A stretch of DNA of 64,000 nucleotides, taken from assembly GCA_022829145.1 (NCBI GenBank), contig CM040742.1, positions 12,099,131 through 12,163,130 on the forward strand, written 5' to 3'. This document shows positions 13,640-56,276 of this stretch, in pieces. The DNA is from Albula goreensis. Lineage: Eukaryota > Chordata > Actinopteri > Albuliformes > Albulidae. The notes below the pieces were generated by a model. The model did not search any database. It was given only the letters and a program-made list of their open reading frames with translations, and was not told where the DNA came from. A program made the translations under genes and the position numbers. How positions within the stretch are numbered: position 1 is the stretch's first letter; every line of letters begins with the position of its first letter.

Positions 13640-13870
13640 GATGTGTACTTTTATTTTGCATTACAACTGTTCAGCCAGCACTTTTGTCCAAAGGGACTTG
13701 CAGTTGATGAGGCTAACCAGATGTCAATCCCCATCAGAGCATTTTGGGGTTGAAGGCCTTGCTCAAGGGCCCAACAGCGACACTTATCTTGTCATGGCGA
13801 CACAGGGGATTGATCCACTAGCATTTTGAGGTCCCAGTTCGGCATGTTGAATTATGGATAGTGCTTTAAC
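13640..13870 (+). mobile_element. Related short interspersed repeat
   Basis: cacttttgtccaaagggact, aggccttgctcaagggccca, ggggattgatccactagc and gtgctttaactgcgatagcc follow the usual order of these elements (anchor, 'gctcaagggc', 'gattgatcc', tail), but with a different spacer. Confidence 0.5.
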
Positions 13871-16045
13871 TGCGATAGCCTGTAAGCAGTCACAAACTAC
13901 AGTCTCTCAGGAGCGCCCTTCTTTGAGCTGTTACTGGCTCAGCTGCTGAAATGGAGAGTTGGCCATCATGCACCATGTTGTGCAGATTTTTGAAAAGGAT
14001 TTTTTTCTTTTTTTTACCAGCCACCTTGAATAGAGAAGCTAATGAAAAAACATTATGTATGCACAGTTGTTTTCACAGGCTGATTTCACCGATGAATACA
14101 GTGGAATTACAGAAGGCAGGTTTTGGTTGCTAATATTGACTTTCATTATTAATATCATCATGATGGATGTTCATTTTGAGATAATTGGCTTGTAAATATT
14201 TCTCCGGCTCCTGAGATGGATGGGTAATCCAACCCCTCTTTCAGTTATGAAGCATTGCGTTAAACTTCATTTATTCCTGTGTAAATAATGACTCACCGTC
14301 ACAGGATTTGCATTCAGTCTCGCTTTTATGCAGGAAAATTACAAAATATGCAAGAACTATCTGTTTCTTTTAACCAGGTCCTTTGGTTCTCCTTCATGAA
14401 TATCAGCTCCAGAGAATAAAATGAACTGGCTTTTTTCCATTTTCTATTAATGAGCTTTGGAAAGCTGATACCCTTAATAGGATCAGTGATCGTATGGTGG
14501 AATATGTAATCATAAAAATATATGAATAATAATAAAGAATAAAAATTCAGAACTGGTCCTCCATAGTTATTAGGGAGCTGAACTCGTACCTGTTAAGCTC
14601 TGACCTCAGGTGGGGCAGTGACATTGCATGTGTGTATTGCTCAGTAACTATCTGTCTGTACACATGAGTAATGTGTTTAAATTAAGGGGGTGTGCTCCGG
14701 TAGTAATAACAGTAATTGTTGATACACTGCTCTTTTTCTTTGTGCAGTCTTGTAACTGGAGTGCAAGCATTGTTTTAAAAAAAAAAAAAAAAATCTTTGA
14801 TCTCCACAAAGACAACCTTACAGGGTACAATAAGCAGTTTCATTATTGCCATACATGACATTAGACATCAAGGTTGTAGTCATGTGATTCTTTGAACAAA
14901 CTTTATTAGTCGCTCCACTGTGAAATGGTTGCAGCACACAGCTGATGATACAGATTTTCTATTCATGCAACAGAACCCAAACATATGAGCACTGTGGGGT
15001 TTTATATGACCCAGGGAATGCTGGGCTGTACACCAGGGCAGGAATGTGAAATTCTTACAGCAATTAAGGGTCACACTTGCACAGGCTGTATTACACAGGA
15101 TAGCTGCTGTTTTAATAATAATTGTAATTGCTGAGGTGCTGCTAGTTCCCTGTGTCTTCTCATAACCTGAGCATTTGCTGAGGAAGCGGCAAACCTTGTT
15201 TCTTCATCATTTATTCTGTTTGGGTTCAAGGGAGAGGAAGCCCTGGCGCTCTTGGAAGGTGGTTACGGTATCTTGTCGCCCCCATTGTTTATGGGGTTTT
15301 AATTATGGCAACTGTAGCCGTCTCTGTCTCGGGTGAGTGCACCCCACATTCCTCTGTTTTCTCACAGTGGACGCTCTGTTTTCCGTCAGAGCCGTCCCCA
15401 TTCCTTGAATGTCACCCTAACTCGCTGTGGCGGTTAACTTACCCTGGCGGGTTTTTGATTAGCTTGGCCTTGTTCTCACCTCCCTGTCTCCTATTGGCTT
15501 TTGGTTCCCTTCCAGTGATCGTCCCTAGTGGAGCTGGATTTAAGTGTTCTCACTGTGTCTGTTTTGGTGGTGATGAGAGAAAAGAGAAACAACAGAGGGT
15601 TGGGGGGTTGCACCTCTATCCACTCTAGTGTAAAGGTCTGGCAGGCTCCACATATTTAGATAACTGGAACAAGACTGTCTACCATTTTGTTATGGCAAAT
15701 TTATGTTTGTCAGCTTTGCAGTGATTGGATGTTTGGATACAAATTTTCACATTGCCACATTGGTAATACCTGCAGCTCATGCACTCTCATGCACAATCAG
15801 TGAAGAGCCGGCACGCCTTTGTCTTTTCTTGCTTTTCTTTCTTAAACGGATGCCTAATGGGTCTTTCACATTGAGGTGTCTTCAGGTATTGCTGGGCTGT
15901 CACTGCCTTCACTGGCTGAATTTATCATTTAGGCCTTTATTAGTGCTCTCCATAATTGCTGTAGCAGATGAAGGTATTATTGTTTATTATTTATTCATTG
16001 CAGCATGCCCCACACTCGTTTTGTACTTTGTGCACGAGCACACGG

Positions 16046-16046
<1 letters not shown>
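13871..16046. other. Non-coding, AT-rich; possible conserved elements
   Basis: About 14000-14480 is AT-rich, low in repeats and has homeobox-like TAAT motifs. Nothing coding is seen. Poly(A) at 14777-14792. Confidence 0.45.

Positions 16047-16083
<37 letters not shown>
16047..16083. repeat. (CA)n microsatellite
   Basis: About 18 CA units. Confidence 0.95.
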
Positions 16084-16087
<4 letters not shown>

Positions 16088-16289
16088 TGCCGTGACACAG
16101 TATCCGCAGTCCCTTGCTGATTTCCCCGCCTCTGTCTTTTGAAGTCGACTCCTTTCAGGTGTGTCCCCATGCGTGTCCTGTGACCCCATGTGACATACCC
16201 TGTCACCCACCAAAATGGTCTCCCCTCATCAGGGTGTGTCTGTCCTTCCCAAGGTGCCATCTGAGACCACCCAGCCATCTGGGAGACTT

Positions 16290-16405
16290 TGCTCTGAGTG
16301 TGCAGGGGTTGTGACAAGAGGTCGCCCAGTACAGCGATGATCTGGGAACTGAGCTGGTGTCCCTTGAGTAAGGCACTTAACCCAAATCATATCAGGGAAA
16401 CTTCC
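16290..16405 (+). mobile_element. tRNA-derived SINE-like fragment
   Basis: gtcgcccagtacagcgatga, then ggtgtcccttgagtaaggca and cttaacccaaatc, which is typical of the middle of fish SINE heads. Confidence 0.4.
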
Positions 16406-19400
16406 AACTATGCAAATGTGGATTTTATAAAAGTGTAATTGTCTAAGGCTTTCTGGGCATGAGCCTCTTCTGTGTGCCTACTTAAAATGTAGATGTAAAA
16501 TGTCAGGGGCACAATTTTCTGCTCCCAACGGTCTCTAATCATGATCGCTGCATTAGTGTGAGCATGTGCAGGCGGTCTGTTGGCCCCACCCTGCAGGGAC
16601 CCCAGGCTGGCAGTGATGGATGGTGGGAATGGCACACCTGCTGCTCCACAGAGCCAGCCCAAAAAAGGCAAGGGGGTGAGGGGGGGCTGGCGGCGCAGGG
16701 GTGGGGAACTCTGGCCCGCGGAAGGCGGTTGGCTGTGAGGCACCTGGTAGGGGGGGCGTCTGGTGTCTGGACCCCCCCATCCGACAAATCATCACGACTG
16801 TTTCTGAATGATTAAAAAATGAACACACAAAAAAAATCAAAGCTTTTAGAGCTTCTCAAATATTAGAAACAACACACAAGGGAGATGGACGCAATAACAG
16901 TTAGTACCAAAAACACATGCAGGCCTAGGTGTAATGAAAGAGCAACGTGAACAAAGAATAATACGCCCAGATAAAATGCTGTTTTATAAAGTGCTTTTAG
17001 TTGGGGAGTTGGGTGGGGTTAGAATTAATCTGCTCCCTTTTCAAAGCTGTTTCTTTTGTTTTTTTTTTAGGCAAACCCCTCCCCTGCACCTCGAGCGATG
17101 AGCGCAGTGTAGCGGGCTTGCATTGGCTGTCCGTGCTGTCTCTCCTCTGTGACACCGCACAGCTGCTATGACCCAGCAGAATTTTGGCGGCTTGTGAGGC
17201 AACAAAGGAGATTATGGCGAATCATTATAAACGCAGCCCCCAGACTTTTAAAAATTCCTCTGTGTCTGGCTGTGTCTATGACAACAATACTGTCACAATG
17301 TCTATCCATCGTACGCTTTAAGTTTGAAGGTCTCCGTCAGACTGAATTTGCAAGACAGTGATAAAAGCATGGTACAATATTGCGTACTTGCGGCATTTTT
17401 TATTTGAAAAGCGATATTTTTGTGATAGCTGTGTCAGGGTCCGTACTGTGCCAGTTTGGAATGTATGCAGTGTGCAGTCACGTACCTGTCCTGTGTTAAT
17501 TATATGAAATCGATGCCACATAGTTTTTGAGTGAAGCTCTGTGGCGTTTACTCAAGGTTTTGCAGTCTGTCGTATCTTATTTCTTATGGCACCAGAGTGA
17601 TTCTATGGAGGAAGCAAAAACCCACCGATTAGTTCAAGATGGCATTTCCTTTTACCACACTTGAAAGTTCAGTGATATTATTCACTATTAGTTTTTCCTG
17701 TGGGGATAATTTTTAAATGTCTGCTCTTTTGTAGCATTTGAGCTGTTTTAGAAAGGTTAAAAGGTTGGCAAAGCTGGTCATTCTTAAATGAGGGATGCTT
17801 TGCATTTTTTGTCTTTCTTATATAAAATAACGCGCTTCCAAAAATCCTCACCACTTTTGCTGTCTGAGTTCCGATAAGATTAAAGTCAAACACCAAAGAG
17901 CCTTATTAGCATGTGTAGCATGTCCGACCCGATGTGCACTTTCCCAGGGTTATGTTGTGTTTATTTTTTTGTGTGGAAAACAATGCAAGGTGCCTTTTAA
18001 CGAGATAAAAAATGGCAATTAAGGACATCTGTTGTGCCCCTAATGTTCTTATAGTGGGAGAGACACTGCAGCTGCTCGCTGCTGCTTTGTACAGAGTTTG
18101 TTTTTAGACCACAGCAGTGCCCTCTCTGCGTCTGTCTGTGGACCAGTGGGGGTGGCTGGTGCCCTCCATCCACCCCCCACCCCCTCACCTCGTCTTTATT
18201 ATCGAAGCAAATCCATCCATCAGAAATCAGAAATTTTTCAAAGCCTTCTGCTACAGCAGGAATAAGCATGCATCAAGCAGGATGGCTGTGTTGGGGGATG
18301 GGGGGATTGAGGTTTAGAGAGAGGTGTAGTGTGAGAGTGTGAGAGAGAAGGGGAGGGATGGAGCATGAGAGCAAAGGAGGGGGAGAGGAAGAGAAGGGTG
18401 GGATGGGGAGGATGAGTGGAGTTCATGTCCCCTGTAGCCTTTGCTCTTTCAGTAGTTGGCAGCAGTTGGGCCTCGAGGGGATTTAATAGGGGCGTGGCCA
18501 GTATCCATTCCTCAGCACCTGCTCCTCAAATTAAAACGTTGCCTTAGGTTTTGGAGGGAGTTTCACGTACACCCCCCCCCACCAGCCCATGTGTTCTGGT
18601 GTCAGGATTATCACGGGGGTGGCTGGCAAATTCCCACGTATTCCTTCGAGGGGTTGGGGGGGGGCACTAAATCATCTTATACAGGGACACCTCCCTCTGT
18701 AGAGGCGCAGGGAGTGACACCATCAGACTGCAGAACGACGAGGATGTGGCATTCAGCAAGTCTTGTGAGGCTCGGTAGTCACTTGCATTCCACACTAGGG
18801 GTGTGCAGAGTTATGCTAGTAGGGTCAGTGTGGGTGCGGACATTAGATCTGGATCGGCACCAAAACACGTTTCAGCTGATGAGCTCCTTTAACAATTGAA
18901 GACTGTGATTGCACGACCTTGCAAGCTAAGCTAATCAAGCTTTGAAAACTCTTCCACACTTTCAAAGCTCCACGCAGTTGGAATGTTTTTGACACGAATA
19001 CAGTACTGCACAGTGAGGGCCGTTTAACCTGTTTTCAGGATTTCTGTCCAACTTCTGCGGTAAATGCAAAATGAATAATAAATGGGAAGCTTTTATTTGA
19101 CCTGATGTTTTACGTTTTTATTTTGTAAAATGGTAGTCCGTGTTCTGCAGCGGCAAACCGCATGTGGATCCTTTGAGGATATATTTTACTGCTCCTCATG
19201 GTTGTGAACTTCTGTGTTTATCAAATTACGCCACAACAAACTGTCTGAAACAAAAACCGGTGCACAAAATGGCACCCCCAGGAGTGGGCCTGTGTATACC
19301 TCTGCTGTAGCAATGGCATAACCAGGCTTTAGGTTTCCCTCTGTCACTCCATCGCTCCACCCCTCTCTTCCTCTTTGTTTTTCTCTCAGCATGTTTCAGC

Positions 19401-22065
19401 CACATTTCATCTGTGCAAAAAAATAAGGGGCATGAGGCTATTTTATTTTCTAAATTTAAATTGTATATGAGTATACAACAGCTATCTTATTCATAGGAGG
19501 AATAAAAAGAACCCACCCACTTCCACATGTGAGCGCACACACACACACACACACCTTCTAATGCACAGGAGAGCAGCCTGTGAAACCTGTGACACGCATT
19601 AACATGCTTCACAGGCTCAAAATGAAGGATCATTATCACATTCACAAATTTGGTAATACCTCGGTAATGTTGCCAAAATGTAGTCCAGTTTTTGTGCTGG
19701 AGCAATGGAGCTAGCCCCCTTCCCATTCCCCCCCCCCTTCCCCCAAATGTGCTTTCACTCCCACATGAAGTGAAATGCCGCTCATAAATTCTGCAGCTCA
19801 CAGTCAATCGCCCTCTGCCATGTCGTGACACCGGCGGGTCCGTATCCGCTGGCCTCTGTGCGCTTGCGGCCTGTGACCTTGCTAGCCCCCTCTGGCTGTG
19901 TGCGCCCTACCTGTGGTGAGGTGGCACACAGAGCAAACAGGTGCCACATCCCCTTCCCTCCCTTCATTTTACAAGTGACCCAGACAGCAGGCTGTAGGTT
20001 TGTCCACATCTGTGCATCCCCTACTGCTTCCCACCGAGAGCTGCACTGTATGGTCCAAAAGCAAAGTGACCTCACAGCTGCGTCTCTAAAATGGGCTCTT
20101 TTGTCTGCCTGATTTACCAAGATATATACTGATTGAATTTTTTTTCCACAAAGCAGCGTGGAATCCCACATATTTAACTGCAACAACCGAACATTATAAA
20201 GGGAGACGGGTGAGAGGGGGGAGTGAGAGGGGGGGAGAGAGAGGGGGAGAGAGAGATGGAGTAGAACTGGCACGAACAGAACTTGGCTTGAACCCTATGG
20301 TCTTCCAAACCAAATGCATATGCACAGAAGTGCATTTACCAATTAATTTTGTTTTTTTTTTTTTTTTCTATCTCAGACCCTAAAGCAAGGCTATTGCATG
20401 GCATTGCCTGAGGGCTGTAGTGTCTGCAGGTATCTGCTCCAGCCCCATGCTGTATATGTCCTGATTTCACTAATTAATTTGCCTCCCTAGTCCAGCACTG
20501 TGGGCTAATTTATAAGAAGTAGTCAGGTGGTATTAAAGCCCTGCCATAAAGACTCTTATCATGGTCCAAACTCATCATGCAGTGATAAATAATATGACTG
20601 TTATATTGAGTAATTCTTACATTATTTATCTGAAATGCTAAATTTGTGTTTCAGTACTGTAGCTGCTGAATTGTACTCATGTGGAAATGGACTCCACTTA
20701 GTATTAAAGCCATTTTGCTGTATTACATGGTTTTATAAAGTTTTGTGTTGACAGGCTGGCAAACTGGGATTGGATCGTGTCATTCTGTGCTTCTGAGCTT
20801 CTTGCATAGCGTCCATGGAATGCTGTACTGTCTCTCTGTAGAAGAACAATCTGTGGTCAGTTACAGAGAGTGCTGTCAACTAAATGCGGGAAGGATAACA
20901 AAACGTTAGTCACTAAACTATCATATCACTTCAGTCTGTATCACAGCAGCGCTGTGTGCCTTTTTGTCCTCTAGTCCCCATTCCTGTAAAGTTTTGAGAT
21001 CAAGCAAAGGTATGAGGTGCAGTCCATTGTCTATGAGTAATTGTGGAGTAATTATATTATTATGAGTGTTAATTATGTAATAATGCTTAGGTTGTAGTTA
21101 TTAATTTGGTTCATATTCCATAGGATTTTGAGATTTGGATATCTTTCCAGACAGGAATGTCATGTCGCTCATGCTCATGTATTATGACCTTGCCCATAGG
21201 CCTGGCTGATCATCACACTGAATCTGGTGAACCCTGGTCCCAGGCGTGACCCGGTTCTGTTTGCTCATGACAAAGTGCCTTTCATCTGCGATCACAGTGA
21301 TAAGGGCTGGCAAGAATACGCTGGGTAAAAGTTTAATGTTAACCATTAATGATAAATGGAGGATGGGTTGGAGGCAGGGGGCTGCCTGCTTGTAATGACA
21401 TTGCGTGTGGCACATGGCAGTCTAAAATGGCTTCCCTCTGGAATATTGGGTAAAAACACATAAATGCACTTGCTGTTTCTTAATTATTGAGCTTAATTTT
21501 CCTCGTTGGGTTTTTTTCTTTTGAGAGAGCTTGACATCAACAGAACATAGACCTGCATCTCCCATAAACGTGGTGTATAACGAATGCGGCGTCTAGCTGT
21601 AGTACCAGAGGGCCTGTGTCCAACATCAGGTCCTTCAACTCGCTGCAGATGAGGTGAACATATTGCACAAGGCATGCAGTCAATGTTTAATCTGGGCTTC
21701 ACGCACGCTGTCACGTTCCTCTGTGACTTCTGCTCACTGCATAGGAAGTAATTACTTTGAAACAAACCGAGGTGACCGTTTCAACTTCCAGAGGCCATTC
21801 AAGGACAAAGCCAGAACATTCTTGCAACTGATATGGATCACAAACACCATGTATTATTCTCTTTGGAGCTGAGTTTCTCTGTGATATGCTCATACCTTAT
21901 TAAAGTTCGCCAGTCCAGGTCTGATATTCTGAAAGTAGTAGCTGTGTTTGACTTCTATGAATTGTGGATAAAACCTGTGATTAGGCTGCAAAAAAGAAAA
22001 ATTAGTGCACTATAAGAAACCATAAACTAAAATTCAGACTGACACTCTTTGCTTCTATGTCGTAG
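16406..22065. other. Non-coding stretch before exon A, no gene seen
   Basis: Contains G-rich runs (16676-16770), a purine-rich block (18320-18420), small CA runs (19537-19552), poly(T) at 20351-20366 and a degenerate repeat at about 20385-20510. Blocks at 17095-17250 and 17740-17960 look like unique, low-repeat sequence. ORFs are not convincing. Confidence 0.5.
20385..20510 (+). mobile_element. Degenerate interspersed repeat, second family
   Basis: ttgcctgagggctgtagtgt, caggtatctgctccagcccc and tgatttcactaattaatttg followed by gtccagcac match the layout of 10195-10300. Confidence 0.45.
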
Positions 22066-52907
<30,842 letters not shown>

Positions 52908-54565
52908 AAGCCATGCCGTCCAGCCACGCCCTCATCCCACGGTCCTTAAAGAGGGGGGCGTCACGTCTCCTCTCACCACTTTGGAGCTAACGAGCCAGGC
53001 CTCTTCACAAACCCCCTCCTTCCAACCTCCCCAACCCAAACACTCCCAAAACCCCACCCAACCCCACCCCCTTTGGTCTTGGCTTCAACAGAAGAGGAGG
53101 ACTCAAAGTGTTCTTTGAGCCAAAAGGTTACACGGCAGGCCTTGATTGAGACATGGAGGGACAGAGGAAGAGGAAAGAGACAGTTTGGAAAAGGGGTCGA
53201 ATCACCGTAAAAGAAGTGACACAGTTTCAGCTGTGGGTTTTTTTTCTTTCAGCGCTAAGGCTGTGGTGTCCTGCTGCAGGCCCCCTTTTGAAGCAAGTGC
53301 TGCTGGGAAGGGCCTACTTCCTGTCCAGCAAGCGCTCTTTACAAACCTATGCACCTTTTACCTGTGCATCCTGTGAGAGGCGCCACCTACAGACAATCTC
53401 ATGTGCTACAAGTGTTGTCTGGGACTCCAGGGCCTTGGATCAGTGTATTTGGAGGCTTTCTATTTAAAAACAAAATGCTGCTACAGTATTTGAAATTTAT
53501 TTTTCATTTTTTTGTGCACAACAAAAGCTGTTGTATATTTTGAGGGAATTTGAGACCAAACCTAAAAAAGGGAGAGAAACATCAGCTTGCAAACGCTGTT
53601 GTATCTTCTTGTGGGGGCCTCGACCGGAGCTGGAATGTAATGTTCAGAAAGAAAGAGAGACAGTGAGTGAGGGAGAGGAGGAAAGAGAGGAAAAAAAAAA
53701 ACAAAATCAAACTGGAAAGCTGATAAGGTTTATGTTCATGTCCTGGTTGTGTACTTGTCTGTTTCTTGCAGTGTATTTTAAATATCACAGTTACGCTGTT
53801 CCGTGTATTTTGTTTTTCAGCGCTAACCTGAATATAAGCATTGTTGTGATGTTCCTCAGTTTGGGAATGCAGTAAGGGTTCAGCACCCTTTATCAGTTTT
53901 CCTGTTCATTTTGGTGAGAGAAACATTACTGAACATTGCAGGCTGTTTGGAGGAAATGATAAAAGTTCACTCTTCAGGTTAGGCAGAAAGCCATCATCGC
54001 ATTCTGAAATGGAACAAGGGTCCTGGCCACACCACACACTAAATGTACGATACCAACAGAGCCATGGAAATTTGAATGCTAAAGCAAGTTCAGATGTTCT
54101 GCAGAAGTGGATGAAAAAAAGAAGGATGTGGACGGGCCAAGTGTTGAAAGTACGCTGTTTGAGAGAGATTTAAAAGTACGTGTACAGTGACTGCTTTTCC
54201 ACAGCATGGCAGTGTCCTCGTGGGCAGATCCCTATTTCATTTCTCAACAACAAAACATCTTTGGAAACATTACATGAAGGCTTGGAAGCCCCATAAGAAC
54301 GTACAAAAGTACGATGAAATTTGTTTTTGGTCATGATTCCCGCACACTGTTCTCTTGAAAAGCTATGTGTATTGTTGGATGGTGTTCCTCAAAACAATAG
54401 TGCCATCTTTTCTGTTGATTTTTTTTTTTACCTTTTTCACCTTCTTCATGGAGTACATCCAGGTGACTAATTGGAAGTGCTTGATAAGTTAACGGTACAA
54501 ATAGCTAGCTGCATTACGAGAAGGTTTTTTTTTTTCGTAAGCTTGACAGGGAAATTTAAAATTAG

Positions 54566-54571
54566 AATAAA
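54566..54571 (+). terminator. Proximal poly(A) signal AATAAA
   Basis: AATAAA about 1.66 kb after the mtmr4 stop. It may give a slightly shorter transcript than the distal signal. Confidence 0.5.
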
Positions 54572-54778
54572 GTTTAAAAAACTGTGAAAATTGAATTAGC
54601 AGGCCTTCTCTGTTGCCTAATGTTTTGGGTCTATCTTTCAGTGGTGTTGATGAAGGCAAACAAAGAACCCAGAAATGTAATATATCCAGTAATCAAATCT
54701 GTACTAGTGGCTAAAACTGTCACCTAGTGAATACTTGTTGTAAAGAATTGCACTGTACAAGTGAAATCCCTTGGGTTA

Positions 54779-54784
54779 AATAAA
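54779..54784 (+). terminator. Distal poly(A) signal AATAAA for mtmr4
   Basis: AATAAA (in ttaaataaaaagatc) about 1.87 kb after the stop, followed within 25-40 bases by a GT/T-rich stretch (gtctctgtggcatttgtattttg) that resembles a downstream element. Confidence 0.65.
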
Positions 54785-55239
54785 AAGATCTATATCTGTA
54801 TCAGGGATTTGTCTCTGTGGCATTTGTATTTTGTTTCCGGAATGTATTGAGAAATTTAGAGGAAAAACAGCCCAGCACAGAATATGAAGGTTTGTAAGTA
54901 GCAAGCTGTGGGACTGCTTTTGTCACTGGCTCACAGAAACACTGAACAAATACGATGAAACGGCACCACAGCCCATTATTGTCTTAGTCAGCCTTTAATA
55001 AATAACACACCTTCATTTCAGAACCTTTTTCTGGTCAGTTCTGGGAGCTGGGAGTCGGCAGACCCACTGACTACCTACAAATCTCTCTAATGATTAACGT
55101 TTTGCACTCAAACTTGAGCCAGAAAGTGAACTGGTTTATCTATTAAGGTTTTTATCTGACCGCACCATTCACCACACCTAACCTAACCCTAAACGGGCTT
55201 GAAGTGGCAGTTCCTTACTGCCATTGGTGTAGTAGATGA

Positions 55240-55345
55240 GAAGTGGGCGGGTTCTGTGTATAAGTTTGGAATTTGATTGGTATAGGCGCTCGACATGTTA
55301 AACTGGGCGGAATTCGCCCTTACGTTATAGTTTATAGCGGCGGTG
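55240..55345 (+). promoter_or_regulatory. Candidate promoter-like block
   Basis: Two gggcgg GC boxes (about 55247 and 55306), a gtataagt element and an attgg (reverse CCAAT) element within about 65 bases, then a CpG-bearing stretch. A 91-codon ORF with an ATG at 55477 follows but has no recognisable features. Confidence 0.2.
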
Positions 55346-56261
55346 TTTTGTTTTCACTTTAAAATCAGGGACCAGTTTAGACTCAGTAAGCCAGTTAAGG
55401 TGGATTAACAGTATAATCAACCGTTTTAATCACTCAATTAAGTTCTGAGTAACAACCAAAATCTATCCACTCTGTGATGAGAGCGAATGTCAGTGAGAAT
55501 CCGGTACTTGACTCTGGGTGCAGCAATATCGTTCAGAAATTCTCATTTTGTTGTTTAAATTTTATTTTTATACGGGGACTGAACACTTCCAAAATCGAAA
55601 ATCTGACAGCAAGAGTCGAAATAAGGAACCCTGGGCGATTTTCTCAAGTTGTCGCTAGCCAAGGTGCTGAAATGGTAAAGCTCTGGAAAGCTACGACGAG
55701 TTTGATTTCTAATTTGAGTGGTTTCACTTCCCTTTTCGAAAAGAATGCTTGATTGAAAGCTCCTATTTTTAATTAGCAAATATTCTCTAATGTGGAGAAA
55801 AGAAGTTCACAGAGAATTAAAAGACATGCTGCTGTTGCTATTTTGGTGTATGTACAATTCCTATATCATAAAGATGGTTTTCTGTTTAAGTTCATGGATA
55901 ACATCACGCAGTTCCTATTTCATAAAATGAAACTGTTCCGGGGATAGGCCTACTTTGCGCGCCACCACAATGAAAAAGTTTGTCTTAAATATGAAAGGCG
56001 AATATATAGCCTATAGTGCGTTTACAACGGCATTATCAATTTCATTTACTATCTCACAAACGACCAAGCCGAACTTAAATGACAGCTGTGCAAGCACTTG
56101 CCTTCACTTGTCCGGACCTGTAGAATTATATTTTTTGTATATTATTTATGTATAGTATATTGTTTTATTGTTTGTTGGTCATTTAACTATTTTCTTGTTT
56201 TGTAAGAAAATTTTGTCGTGACTTTTTTTTATTGGTGTAGTACATTTTTGAAAGCATTTTA

Positions 56262-56276
56262 CCAGCAGAGGGCGCC
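56262..56276 (+). promoter_or_regulatory. Strong CTCF-like motif between mtmr4 and the next gene
   Basis: CCAGCAGAGGGCGCC matches the full CTCF core CCASYAGRKGGCRS. It lies about 1.5 kb after the mtmr4 poly(A) signal and 4.5 kb before the next candidate gene, where an insulator would be expected. Confidence 0.6.

Larger units (their letters stand above)
52908..54805 (+). other. mtmr4: mtmr4 3' untranslated region
   Basis: Non-coding sequence continues from the stop to about 20 bases past the last AATAAA. It has a C-rich start (about 52970-53070), T-rich runs, and short ORFs that look random. The end is inferred from the poly(A) signals, not from transcript data. Confidence 0.75.

Noticed and set aside
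18456..18899. 147-codon ORF on the + strand
   Set aside because: Starts at a non-ATG codon, has low-complexity Pro/Gly runs, and shows no domain or splice context.
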